The notes below the pieces were generated by a model that did no database searches, was not told the DNA's origin, and saw nothing but the letters and a program-made list of their open reading frames with translations. The position numbers and the translations under genes are program-made. A stretch of DNA of 64,000 bases from Melioribacter sp051488665 (GTDB lineage Bacteria; Bacteroidota; Ignavibacteria; Ignavibacteriales; Melioribacteraceae). The DNA lies in NCBI RefSeq assembly GCF_051488665.1, contig NZ_JBPSEG010000001.1, positions 434,001-498,000 of the forward strand, in the 5' to 3' direction. This document shows positions 54,001-62,120 of this stretch, piece after piece (within the stretch, counting starts at the first letter, position 1; each line of letters starts with the position of its first letter).

Positions 54001-54974
54001 CTTTTACCCTGATTTCCGCCGTAAGTAAGCCAGAAATAATTTTTTTTCGTGAACGGATTTTTGACTCTCTGAATGGCGCGGCGGCTATCGTTATATTCCC
54101 ATGCTTGAATTCCCCTCGAATAGAACAATATATAATCGCCGTCGTTAAATACTTCGTCTTCCTCGCCTTTTATATAAATTGCATTTTCTTTAAAACCTGT
54201 CGATTCGTCGTCGATATTTTCCGGCAGCGCATATCCGTTTACGGAATAAATTTTAATCGTTTTGGGATTTACTTCGGACAAATTAATTCCCATCGACTCG
54301 AGAAACGACTTATCAATTTTATAAATTCCTTCCTCGTTTGCTTCGAAGCGGTACCACTTGCCGGCAGAAAAAATCGGGACGTTTGTTTTGGCAAGTCGAT
54401 TCCGGTTAATTCCCCAATTTCGGGCTACGTTCCAGTTTAGCACAGAATATTGCAAGATGGAGTCTTCGACGGGAATTTTTTCACGGTTTGAAGAAGCTAA
54501 ATTAATGCGCACCCTTATTCTTTTTATCACGTGAGTAATGCCGTTCTCGCTGTCAATACGGACGGGATAGATTAAGAAAGATTGAAAAGGTAATTTTCTG
54601 ATTAATCCGTATTCTCCGAACGTAACGTATTCATTCTGAATTTGCTTCGGTAAATTTCCGGGATTTTTATTAAACGAATAAATTCCTTCTATCCGGTTTT
54701 CCTCAACAAACAAAACCTGAATCGTATTTCCGGTTTCCGCGTCCACTCCGAGTTTGAACTCTCTTACGGGCAGTTGTACAGAATCCGGATAAACTCCCGC
54801 TATGTCCAGGCGGACGTAATTTTTTCCGTTGTAAACAAAAAAGCCGGTGTCTTTTATTTCGGGGATGTAATCAAAAACAAACTCTGACTGAGTTGAACTC
54901 AGGATGCGGATATCCTGAGCTGCTAAAATCGACGTGAGTATTAAGAGAAATATTACAGAGAATTTTGTTTTCAT
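51087..54974 (-). CDS. porU: Type IX secretion sortase PorU (C25 cysteine peptidase)
   Basis: 1295 residues. Removes the C-terminal signal of type IX cargo and links it to surface lipopolysaccharide. Signal peptide about 1-18. The gingipain-type C25 catalytic pair is intact: His815 in NYIGHGNPNTW and Cys849 in TAATCDFGKFDD. Ig-like and FlgD-like domains fill the C-terminus (NYPNPFSSSTTF, DWDGRDEDGNSLANGTYLYKV). Length and order match PorU. First gene of the operon porU-porV-M6-like-protease/barrel-DUF5683-der; a promoter candidate lies about 95-125 bases upstream. Confidence 0.94.
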   Translation of the reverse strand: MKTKFSVIFLLILTSILAAQDIRILSSTQSEFVFDYIPEIKDTGFFVYNGKNYVRLDIAGVYPDSVQLPVREFKLGVDAETGNTIQVLFVEENRIEGIYSFNKNPGNLPKQIQNEYVTFGEYGLIRKLPFQSFLIYPVRIDSENGITHVIKRIRVRINLASSNREKIPVEDSILQYSVLNWNVARNWGINRNRLAKTNVPIFSAGKWYRFEANEEGIYKIDKSFLESMGINLSEVNPKTIKIYSVNGYALPENIDDESTGFKENAIYIKGEEDEVFNDGDYILFYSRGIQAWEYNDSRRAIQRVKNPFTKKNYFWLTYGGNQGKRMPSESSLNSSDAYMQNTTLSYVFNDRDSVKIGPSGREYFGDVFSGTRRERVYLNTLYGLAPGAKINYKFRLISTSSEVISYSVRESNQLIYTGSIPLNSKLSYTYGMQSIGNASYSNQLADNRSNLKFTINTNITSASVYLDYFEIEYQRYLKATMDYLIFFSKDTNATIEYRITDFSNSDIFAFDLTDPYNVKMIAGAFISGGEIRFQAQENENRISKYMAVNSSAFKSPSGGAQITPVDILSNTSGSRMIVITNKYFKEQAEKYAAYRSSESPDPLSTSIYYVDDIMNQFSGGMLDPTSIRDFLKYAYDNWQTKPGYVLFFGDGDYDYLNLVPEDLDKNFVPTYQTIESLSEINSYSTDDYYARVSGSDKTVDLATGRLAVQSQTDAEAVIDKIRKYENESSTGPWRYRITMIADDGLTSEGDDGSLHTRQSEELIFRRISRAYDLNKIYLVAYPTVITGLGRRKPEVNKAIINAFNNGTLLANYIGHGNPNTWAHEYVFEKATTIPQLKNSEFFFLTAATCDFGKFDDMSEQSSTELMVNMPDAGAIGIFTAARVVYANSNAAINDTFYTYLFKRASDGKPLRIGDVFMLTKQNRTAVNDEKFHLFCDPALRLKIPAENARVDSVNGAPVSKTVQINALGNVNIKGSVSENSSSDFNGEAIISVYDSERKVYYEEINYTVTIPGGLIYRGRASVENGEFNTEFIVPKDISYENKNGKITAYVFNEKNDAVGYTNNVIVGGTNPNAVNDGKGPEIEIYFDNEEFDNAYLVNPDFTLIVKLFDETGLNTTGTGIGHKLEGVLDGDENNAIDFTNYFVGDLNSGGKSGAVKYKFTSLSEGEHNIKIKAWDVFNNFSETEVYFTVVNESDELYLRNVYNYPNPFSSSTTFTFQHNANSAIDVKIKIYTVAGRLIKEIDEYSVMDRFVRIDWDGRDEDGNSLANGTYLYKVVAQTTDGSFKKSALGKLSIIR

Positions 54975-55067
54975 CAGATTACTTATTTTTTTAGATAAAC
55001 ATTAAAAGCCAACAAAATTAAAGTAGCGAAAATTCTCTATAATATTTCTCCCTGATATTTTTGAAGT

Positions 55068-55099
55068 CAAATTTATGGAAGATATTATCAACTTGTCAA
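55068..55099 (-). promoter_or_regulatory. Candidate promoter of the porU operon
   Basis: On the minus strand TTGACA (55094-55099) is followed after 18 bases by TAAATTTG (55068-55075), which matches the Bacteroidota -7 consensus TAnnTTTG. It lies in the 170-base gap between porU and the HD gene, about 95 bases before the porU ATG. The gap holds no convincing gene. Confidence 0.45.
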
Positions 55100-55144
55100 G
55101 TTTAAATGAAATATTTTCAGTGTGGAAAAATCGAGAACAATATT

Positions 55145-55711
55145 TCACAAACCGAGAATTTCTTTGTTTTTTTTCATCGCGTCGATACAAAACTGAATGT
55201 GTTCGTTAAGCGGAACGCCCAATTCTTCGGCGCCTTTCTTAATGTCTTCCCTGCTGACGGCTCTGGCAAAGGCTTTGTCTTTCATTTTTTTTAAGACGGA
55301 TTTTACTTCCACCTCGTCTATCGATTTCGAAGGGCGCACATACGTAACCGCAGTAATAAATCCGGCAAGCTCGTCGCAAGCATACAATGTTTTTTTCAAC
55401 AGACTATTCCTTTCGACTCCCGTATAATCAGCATGCGAAAGGATGGCATTTACAAATTCCTCATCGAAACCGAGCTCCTTCAAAATTTCCGCTCCTTTGT
55501 AAGGATGCTCCTCGGCGGTCGGATACATCTCATAATCGAAATCGTGCAACAAGGCGACGTTGCCCCAGTACTCAATATCTTCTCCGAATTTTTCGGCATA
55601 CGCCCTCACGCACGATTCCACTGCCAGAGCGTGTTTTATCAGGCTTTCGCTTTTTGTATACTGTTTCAACAAATCGAAACAATAATTTCTGTCTCTCATT
55701 TTTTCGTTCAT
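55145..55711 (-). CDS. HD-domain hydrolase
   Basis: 188 residues with an HD phosphohydrolase core: HALAVESCV (first His), then ALLHDFDYEMYP with the HD pair near residue 55, and a later His in ILSHADYTG with Asp in CDELAGFI. This is the general HDIG/YfbR-like arrangement; substrate is unknown. The ATG overlaps the nth stop as ATGA, so it is translated with nth. No nucleotide-second-messenger domain is attached. Confidence 0.85.
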   Translation of the reverse strand: MNEKMRDRNYCFDLLKQYTKSESLIKHALAVESCVRAYAEKFGEDIEYWGNVALLHDFDYEMYPTAEEHPYKGAEILKELGFDEEFVNAILSHADYTGVERNSLLKKTLYACDELAGFITAVTYVRPSKSIDEVEVKSVLKKMKDKAFARAVSREDIKKGAEELGVPLNEHIQFCIDAMKKNKEILGL

Positions 55712-56355
55712 TTTGTCACCGTAATTTTATTTTTCGAAGGACAATATTTCGATATCGAGCATTCGTCGCATTTGGGACGACGCGCAATACAGATATTGCG
55801 CCCGTGGCTCATTAATAGGTGCGTCGATAGAACCCATAAGTCTTCGGGCAACAATTCCTTCAACTTGAATTCAATCTTTTTAGGATCGCTCGTCTCGACA
55901 AATCCGAGAAGATTAGTCAGTCTTATGACATGAGTGTCCACGGCGATAGCTGGAATACCGAATGCATTCCCCGCTACAACCGAGGCGGTTTTTCTGCCAA
56001 CGCCGGGCAATTTGGTAAGGGCTTCGAAATCCGCCGGCACTTTACCATTGTGCTTTTCTATCAATTCCCGGCAACAGTTTTTAATACTTTTCGCCTTCTG
56101 CTTGTAAAAGCCCGTCGAAAAAATATCTTTTTCCAGTTCTTCATCTTTAGCTTTGATAAAATCTTCCGGCTTTTTATACTTTTTAAACAGCTTTTCCGTC
56201 ACTTTATTAACACGCTCGTCCGTGCATTGCGCAGACAGGATTGTGGCAATCAGGAGTTGAAAAGGGGTTTTGTAGTTAAGCGCCGGTTTTGCGTCGGGGT
56301 ATTCATCTTTAAGAATGCGGAAAATTTTTTCGGCTCTCTTTTTCTCTGATATCAT
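55708..56355 (-). CDS. nth: Endonuclease III
   Basis: DNA glycosylase/AP lyase removing oxidised pyrimidines. 215 residues. Helix-hairpin-helix with the catalytic Lys in LPGVGRKTASVVAGNAFG and the catalytic Asp in AVDTHVIRL. The iron-sulfur loop Cys-x6-Cys-x2-Cys-x5-Cys is complete (CIARRPKCDECSISKYC). GAGGCGG precedes the ATG at 56355. It lies 56 bases after the tRNA-Glu gene on the same strand and overlaps the HD gene by four bases. Confidence 0.95.
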   Translation of the reverse strand: MISEKKRAEKIFRILKDEYPDAKPALNYKTPFQLLIATILSAQCTDERVNKVTEKLFKKYKKPEDFIKAKDEELEKDIFSTGFYKQKAKSIKNCCRELIEKHNGKVPADFEALTKLPGVGRKTASVVAGNAFGIPAIAVDTHVIRLTNLLGFVETSDPKKIEFKLKELLPEDLWVLSTHLLMSHGRNICIARRPKCDECSISKYCPSKNKITVTK

Positions 56356-56411
56356 TCCGCCTCAATTAAAAAGCTGGGGTAAAAAGGTCTAACTATTATG
56401 AAATTGATTCG

Positions 56412-56485
56412 TAGCGCGTACGGGATTCGAACCCGTGATCTCCGCCTTGAGAGGGCGGCGTCCTTGACCGCTAGACGAACGCGCC
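56412..56485 (-). tRNA. tRNA-Glu (anticodon CTC)
   Basis: A 74-base cloverleaf: acceptor stem GGCGCGT/ACGCGCT (first pair G-U), D-arm with TAGCGG, anticodon stem CCGCC/GGCGG with loop CTCTCAA giving anticodon CTC, and T-arm GGGTTCGAATCCC. Discriminator A; CCA is not encoded. A Bacteroidota-type -7 element, TATTTTTG (56499-56506 on the minus strand), lies 14 bases upstream. Confidence 0.95.
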
Positions 56486-56693
56486 ATTATTCAGGCTCCA
56501 AAAATAAAATTTTTTTATATCTTTTGCCCTTCTTAAATTAAATTTTATTAAGCATCGATATATCGTTAAAAAATTAATATCTTTGCTTTTGCTCTTTTTT
56601 AATAAAAACAGAAATTAAATGACAACAATTTGCCTTGATAATTGTATAAACTGCGGTTATTTTTTTATTTCAAATGGGGGTTGAAAATCCGTT

Positions 56694-57527
56694 TTGAGAA
56701 AAAAACTGACAAATAAAGAACTTCAGGCAATCGAAGAAATAAAAAGCAAGGGAAACATTCCCCGCCATATAGCCATCATCATGGACGGAAACGGCAGATG
56801 GGCTAAGAAGAGAAATTTACCGAGAGTCGCAGGACACAGAAAGGGCGTCGAAATAGTTCGTCTTGTCGTTGAAGCTTGCGTTGCGCTTGGCGTGGACGTC
56901 CTTACGCTTTATACTTTTTCGACCGAAAACTGGCGCCGCCCCAAAGACGAAGTTTCTACTTTGATGAGACTCATTGTTAAAAGTCTTCAGACTGAAACCG
57001 ACGAACTCAACCAGAACAATATTCGTCTTACTACAATCGGAAACAAAGACATACTGCCGGACATTGTAAGAAACGAACTCGACAACGCTATTGCCAAAAC
57101 CGCAGAAAATACAAAGATGACTCTAAATCTCGCTCTCAGTTACAGCGGCAGGTGGGAACTTGTTCAGGCTATAAAGACTATAATCGAACAAGTTGAAAAC
57201 GGAAAAGTCGATAAAAACCAAATAGATGAAAATCTGGTTTCAGACTTTTTAAATACCGCAGGACTGCCGGATCCCGACTTATTGATTCGCAGCGGCGGCG
57301 AATTCCGCATCAGCAACTTTTTGTTATGGCAGATTGCTTATTCGGAAATTTATATTTCCAAAGTTCTTTGGCCCGATTTCAGATGCAAACACCTGCTCGA
57401 AGCCATTACAGATTATCAATCGAGAGAAAGAAGATTCGGCATGGTAAGTGAGCAGATCAAAAACAACGGTTTACTTAATATTAACAGAAATAATAATGGC
57501 GATAACAAAAAAATTATTGAAGCTTAG
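56694..57527 (+). CDS. uppS: Isoprenyl (undecaprenyl) diphosphate synthase
   Basis: Makes the polyprenyl carrier for cell-wall and lipopolysaccharide precursors by cis-condensation of isopentenyl diphosphate. 277 residues. The catalytic Asp is in IIMDGNGRWAKKRN (about 28-41); FSTENWRRP, NLALSYSGRWEL and DLLIRSGGEFRISNFLLW are the other conserved motifs. The only possible start before the conserved region is TTG at 56694, after an in-frame stop at 56682. First gene of the envelope operon; bamA overlaps its 3' end by 32 bases. Confidence 0.95.
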   Translation: MRKKLTNKELQAIEEIKSKGNIPRHIAIIMDGNGRWAKKRNLPRVAGHRKGVEIVRLVVEACVALGVDVLTLYTFSTENWRRPKDEVSTLMRLIVKSLQTETDELNQNNIRLTTIGNKDILPDIVRNELDNAIAKTAENTKMTLNLALSYSGRWELVQAIKTIIEQVENGKVDKNQIDENLVSDFLNTAGLPDPDLLIRSGGEFRISNFLLWQIAYSEIYISKVLWPDFRCKHLLEAITDYQSRERRFGMVSEQIKNNGLLNINRNNNGDNKKIIEA

Positions 57528-59985
57528 TCTCTTTATTCTGGCGATTATGTCGTCCGTAATTTATCCGCAGTATCAAAGAAACACTTACAAAATTTTGGGA
57601 ATAACAGTCGAAGGCAGCAAGACCGCCGACCCGAACACTATAATCGCAAGCAGCGGTCTTAAAGTGGGCGACGATATAACTATCCCGGGCGATCAAACGA
57701 ACAACGCTATTCAGAATTTATGGAAATTCGGCATTTTCGAAGACGTGCAAATTCTTACGGAAAAGAAAATTGACAACGGAATTTTTCTGAAAATTATAGT
57801 AAAAGAATATCCCCGGCTCGAAAAGTTTGTTATCCGCGGCAACGACGAATTGAGCGAATCGGATATAAATAAGGTTATTACGATTGTTCGCGGGCAAACT
57901 CTTAAACCTCAGGAAGTCCAACAAATAATAACAAAAATTTACGACCTTTACGTCGACGAAGGACATCTGAACGCCAGCATCAAACCGCTCTATTTTAATT
58001 TTTTTGAGGCGGACACTTCCGACGACGAAATCACAATAACATGGCAAAACAGAGACGACCCCGACGACTTTTACGAAACCACGTACGACCTGGAAAAAGC
58101 CGTTTCGATTAACTCTGTCGAAAGAATCAAACGCAGAACTTTAGTCGTCCTCGATATCGACGAAGGCGAAGAAGTTAAAGTGCGCAGCATCGTATTTAAC
58201 GGCAACCGGGCATTCGACGACGACGATTTAATAAGCGAATTCGAAGAAACAAAAATCAAAAAATGGTGGAAATTCTGGTCTTCCGGAAATTTTAAAAAAG
58301 AGGATTACGAAAAAGACAAAACACTGCTGACCAAATTCTACCAGAAAAACGGATACCGCGATTTCGTTATTCTTAAAGATTCTATCTATTATACAAACGA
58401 CAAGAAAGACCTCCACATAGTCATCGACGTTTACGAAGGTCCCCAGTATAAAGTGCGGAACTTGGTTTGGGAAGGCAATACGGTCTACGACGATAACGTT
58501 CTTTCGGCTCGTTTGGACTTTCGCAAAGGCGATATTTTCGATTACGAAAAATTCAACACAAATTTACATTATAACGAAAAACAAACCGACGTATCTTCGC
58601 TCTACCAGGACAACGGGTATCTCGGATTTAATCTTCAGGCAAAAGAAGTTAAAGTTGCGGAAGACTCGGTTGATATAATTATCACCGTCAACGAAGGCAA
58701 TCGTTTTAAGATAGGCAAAGTGGATATCCAGGGCAACGACAAAACCAAGGACAAAGTAATCAGGCGCGAGTTATACACCATACCGGGAAATTATTTCAGC
58801 CGCGCGTTAATATTGAGGAGTCTGCAGCAATTAGCCAATCTGCAATACTTTAACGCCGAAGAATTATATAAATCGGGTTTTGATTATCGACCGGCAAACG
58901 ACAGCACTGTAAATTTGATTTACAAAGTTCAGGAGAAATCGAGCGATTACTTAAATGCTTCGGTCGGCTATAGCGGAGCATTCGGATTCAGCGGCGCAAT
59001 CGGATTTACTCTAACGAACTTTTCGATTACCGAGCCGTTTCAGATGGGCGGCGGTCAAATTCTGAATTTCAACTGGCAATTCGGCGTGGGAAATTTTTAT
59101 CGTACGTTTACGCTCGGTTTTACAGAGCCGTGGCTGATGGATACGCCCACTTCGGTCGGTTTCGACCTTTACGACACGCGCCAACGTTATGTTTACGACA
59201 TGCGGCAGTCCGGTATTTCATTCCGGGTCGGTCGACGACTTACGTGGCCCGACGACTATTTCTATATTCAAGGCGGTTTTAAATTCCAATACAATAACAT
59301 AATTGACGGAGCCGGAATCTATCCCGAAGGTTTGACCAGGCAATATACTCTGAGCACCGTTTTATCGCGTACGGATATTGACAATCCTATTTTCCCTTCC
59401 CGCGGGTCAAAATTCGCTTTGAATCTGGAACTCTCCGGCGGTCCCATTTTACCCGGAAACGTCGATTATTATAAAGTGGAATTGAACACGGATTGGTATA
59501 AATCGCTCTTTAACACGAACAGAATAGTTCTTTATAACGGAATGCGGCTCGGATACATTCATAATTTGGGCGATTACAGAAACATTAATCCGTTCGATTT
59601 TTATTATATGGGCGGCAGCGGGATGATAATTGCCACAGTGCCGCTGCGAGGATACGAAGACAGAAGCCTCGGCGTCGTCAGCAGCGGAGGCAATATAATC
59701 GGCAGCAGGGTTATGTTTAAAAATACATTGGAATTGAGAGCCGCTCTTGCGCTCGAACCGATTCCTATTTATTTTTTGGCGTTTGCCGAAGCCGGTAATG
59801 TATATTTCGACATTAAACAGGCGAATTTATTCGACTTGAAACGCTCTGTGGGCGTCGGCGCAAGAATTTTAATTAATCCGATCGGATTGATCGGTTTCGA
59901 TTACGGATACGGCTTCGACCGCAGAAGCGTCGACGGAAAAGACCCGCAGTGGATTTTCCATTTTCAGTTCGGACAAGGTTTATAA
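57496..59985 (+). CDS. bamA: Outer-membrane protein assembly factor BamA
   Basis: 829 residues from the ATG at 57496; a longer frame would lie inside uppS. Inserts beta-barrel proteins into the outer membrane. A signal peptide (KLLKLSLFILAIMSSVIYPQ) precedes five POTRA domains (about 25-440; for example KFVIRGNDELSESDINKV and VSINSVERIKRRT), then the Omp85 barrel with the lid-lock motif region VRGF-like PLRGYEDRSLG and a C-terminal aromatic strand (WIFHFQFGQGL). It is followed by two Skp genes, its usual partners. Confidence 0.95.
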   Translation: MAITKKLLKLSLFILAIMSSVIYPQYQRNTYKILGITVEGSKTADPNTIIASSGLKVGDDITIPGDQTNNAIQNLWKFGIFEDVQILTEKKIDNGIFLKIIVKEYPRLEKFVIRGNDELSESDINKVITIVRGQTLKPQEVQQIITKIYDLYVDEGHLNASIKPLYFNFFEADTSDDEITITWQNRDDPDDFYETTYDLEKAVSINSVERIKRRTLVVLDIDEGEEVKVRSIVFNGNRAFDDDDLISEFEETKIKKWWKFWSSGNFKKEDYEKDKTLLTKFYQKNGYRDFVILKDSIYYTNDKKDLHIVIDVYEGPQYKVRNLVWEGNTVYDDNVLSARLDFRKGDIFDYEKFNTNLHYNEKQTDVSSLYQDNGYLGFNLQAKEVKVAEDSVDIIITVNEGNRFKIGKVDIQGNDKTKDKVIRRELYTIPGNYFSRALILRSLQQLANLQYFNAEELYKSGFDYRPANDSTVNLIYKVQEKSSDYLNASVGYSGAFGFSGAIGFTLTNFSITEPFQMGGGQILNFNWQFGVGNFYRTFTLGFTEPWLMDTPTSVGFDLYDTRQRYVYDMRQSGISFRVGRRLTWPDDYFYIQGGFKFQYNNIIDGAGIYPEGLTRQYTLSTVLSRTDIDNPIFPSRGSKFALNLELSGGPILPGNVDYYKVELNTDWYKSLFNTNRIVLYNGMRLGYIHNLGDYRNINPFDFYYMGGSGMIIATVPLRGYEDRSLGVVSSGGNIIGSRVMFKNTLELRAALALEPIPIYFLAFAEAGNVYFDIKQANLFDLKRSVGVGARILINPIGLIGFDYGYGFDRRSVDGKDPQWIFHFQFGQGL

Positions 59986-60015
59986 TCTATCAATAAATAA
60001 AATAATGAGGTTATC

Positions 60016-60546
60016 GTGAAAAAAGTATTATTACTTATTCTCTTTTCGGCGGCTGTTGCATTTGGACAAACACAGCCGTTTCAGCTGAAAGTCGGTTACG
60101 TCGATTCCGAAACAATTCTTGCTCAGTATCCTGCGGCTATCAAAGCGAAAAGCGATTTGGAAGCCCTGGTTTCAAAATGGAGACAACAGGTCGACAGCAT
60201 GACTGCGGACCTTCAACAGGCTTATACCGAATTCCAGAAGCAAGCTCAAACCATGACACCCGAAAAACAAAAAGAAGCTCAGCAAAAACTCGTTGAGAAA
60301 GATCAAAAAATACAGCAATTCAGAGAACAAAAATTTTCTCAACCCAACGGCGAATATTTCCTGCGTCAGGAACAACTAATGGCTCCCGTTAAAGAAAAAG
60401 TATTCGAGGCTATAGAACAGATTGCAAAAGAAGAAGGAATGCATTATGTTCTCGACAAAGCGGGCGACGTTGTCGTACTCTATGCCGATCCGCAATTCGA
60501 TATTACGTTCAAAGTGCTCGATCTTCTTAAAAGAGGTAAAAAATAA
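60016..60546 (+). CDS. OmpH/Skp-family periplasmic chaperone, first copy
   Basis: 176 residues. Signal peptide about 1-18 (LILFSAAVAFGQ); then the Skp core starts with KVGYVDSETILAQYPAAIKA and continues as a long coiled coil, about 50-120, rich in Gln and Lys (KQAQTMTPEKQKEAQQKL). Skp trimers hold unfolded outer-membrane proteins for BamA. The start is GTG at 60016 with GAGG seven bases upstream. The tandem copy downstream shares the same plan but little detailed sequence, so they are diverged duplicates. Confidence 0.9.
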   Translation: MKKVLLLILFSAAVAFGQTQPFQLKVGYVDSETILAQYPAAIKAKSDLEALVSKWRQQVDSMTADLQQAYTEFQKQAQTMTPEKQKEAQQKLVEKDQKIQQFREQKFSQPNGEYFLRQEQLMAPVKEKVFEAIEQIAKEEGMHYVLDKAGDVVVLYADPQFDITFKVLDLLKRGKK

Positions 60547-60557
60547 AAGTTAAGGTT

Positions 60558-61058
60558 ATGAAGAAAATATTATTATTAATACTTGCTTTCTCTTCGGTCT
60601 CTTTTGCGCAACTGAAAATCGGTTATGTCGACAGTGAAGCAATTATGAGCCAGTTACCCGAAGCTCAGGACGCTCAGAAAAAACTCGACGCAATAATCAA
60701 AGAATGGCAGGAAGAGTTAAACAAAATGGAAAAAGACTGGAAAACCAAATACGAAGATTACGAAAAACGGAAATTAATTCTGAGCGAACAAAAGCGAGTC
60801 GAAATTGAAAAAGAGTTGGTTCAGTTGGAAGAACAGATTTCCAAATTCAGACAGGAAAAATTCGGAGTGCGAGGCGAGCTTTTCCAGAAGAAAGAGGAAC
60901 TCGACAAACCGATTCTAAACAGAATTTTCAATGCGATCGAAGAGGTGGCAAAGGAAAATGATTTCGACTTTATTTTCGACAAAAGCGGCGACATTATGTT
61001 TCTTTACGCCAAAGAAGAATACGACGTGACTAATCTCGTTTTAGAAAAATTAAAATAA
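60558..61058 (+). CDS. OmpH/Skp-family periplasmic chaperone, second copy
   Basis: 166 residues. Signal peptide about 1-17 (LLILAFSSVSFAQ), core start KIGYVDSEAIMSQLPEAQDA, and a charged coiled coil to about residue 120, then a compact end (DFIFDKSGDIMFLYAKEEYD). It follows the first copy after 11 bases, with AAGG before the ATG. Two tandem Skp proteins between bamA and lpxD are common in Bacteroidota, possibly serving different clients; which is the main chaperone is unknown. Confidence 0.9.
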   Translation: MKKILLLILAFSSVSFAQLKIGYVDSEAIMSQLPEAQDAQKKLDAIIKEWQEELNKMEKDWKTKYEDYEKRKLILSEQKRVEIEKELVQLEEQISKFRQEKFGVRGELFQKKEELDKPILNRIFNAIEEVAKENDFDFIFDKSGDIMFLYAKEEYDVTNLVLEKLK

Positions 61059-61064
61059 ATCATT

Positions 61065-62120
61065 ATGAAAATAAAATTGAAAGACGCCGCCGACTTTGTC
61101 GGCGGCACTGTTATTGGCAATCCCGAACTGGAAATATCTAACATTGCCAAGATAGAAGAAGCCGGCGAAGGCGATCTTACTTTTCTCTACCTGCCAGCTT
61201 ATGAAAAATTTCTCGAAACGACTAAAGCTTCGGCAGTGATCATCAGTCCGAAATTCAAAAAAACCCGCTCTGATCTGAGCTACATCGAAATTGATAATCC
61301 GAACGTTGCAATACAAAAAATCATTTCGACTTTCTTAAAACCCGAAATTCATGTTCAGGGCGTCGATCCTTCGGCATCAGTCGACAGTACCGCCTTTCTC
61401 GGGAAAAATGTTACGCTCGGGAAAAATGTAGTGATTTCTTCCGGATGTAAAATCGGTGATAATTCCGTTATTCTTCATAACACGGTACTAATGGAAAATT
61501 CGACTGTCGGGAATAACTGCCTGATTTACCCGAACGTTACTATCCGGGAAAATACTTCCATTGGCAACAATGTAATAATTCATTCGAATTCATGCATCGG
61601 TTCCGACGGATTCGGATACGTAATGAATCAAAAGCATGAATACGAAAAGGTTCCTCAAATTGGAAACGTAGTTATTGAGGATGACGTGGAAATCGGTTCG
61701 AACGTTTCGATAGACAGAGCCGCCATCGGTTCCACTTTAATTAAAAAAGGAGTAAAGATAGATAATCTCGTTCAAATTGCTCACAATGTTCAAATCGGCG
61801 AGCACACAGCCATTGCCGCGCAAGCGGGCGTTTCCGGCAGCGCTAAAATCGGCAGACATTGTATGATTGCGGGACAATCCGGCTTTGTAGGACATATCGA
61901 AATTACGGACGGAGTAATTATCGGAGCGCAATCCGGAGTATCCAAATCGATAAAAAGACCCGGGAAATACAGAGGAACCCCCGCACAGGAAATGTCCGAC
62001 CAGCTTCATATGGAAGCCCACATGAGAAACCTTCCGAAGTATGCAGAAAAAATTAAGAAATTAGAAGAAAAAATTGCATTTTTGGAGAGTCAAATTTCAG
62101 AATTAACGAAAGGTAATTAA
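61065..62120 (+). CDS. lpxD: UDP-3-O-(3-hydroxyacyl)glucosamine N-acyltransferase
   Basis: Third step of lipid A synthesis: transfers an acyl chain to the 2-amino group. 351 residues: an N-terminal uridine-binding domain (about 1-100), then the left-handed beta-helix seen as hexapeptide repeats (IGDNSVILHNTVLMENSTVG), with the catalytic His in LIQIAHN-type NLVQIAHNVQIG, and a C-terminal helix for trimer packing. Adjoins lpxC/fabZ by one overlapping base (TAATG), so they are coupled. Confidence 0.95.
   Translation: MKIKLKDAADFVGGTVIGNPELEISNIAKIEEAGEGDLTFLYLPAYEKFLETTKASAVIISPKFKKTRSDLSYIEIDNPNVAIQKIISTFLKPEIHVQGVDPSASVDSTAFLGKNVTLGKNVVISSGCKIGDNSVILHNTVLMENSTVGNNCLIYPNVTIRENTSIGNNVIIHSNSCIGSDGFGYVMNQKHEYEKVPQIGNVVIEDDVEIGSNVSIDRAAIGSTLIKKGVKIDNLVQIAHNVQIGEHTAIAAQAGVSGSAKIGRHCMIAGQSGFVGHIEITDGVIIGAQSGVSKSIKRPGKYRGTPAQEMSDQLHMEAHMRNLPKYAEKIKKLEEKIAFLESQISELTKGN

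Noticed and set aside
55002..55190. A 62-codon minus-strand frame in the gap before porU
   Set aside because: It overlaps the HD gene end and the likely porU promoter, and its sequence has no recognisable domain.
60016..61058. Two adjacent Skp-like frames as one broken gene
   Set aside because: Each has its own signal peptide, ribosome binding site, full core and stop, so they are two genes.
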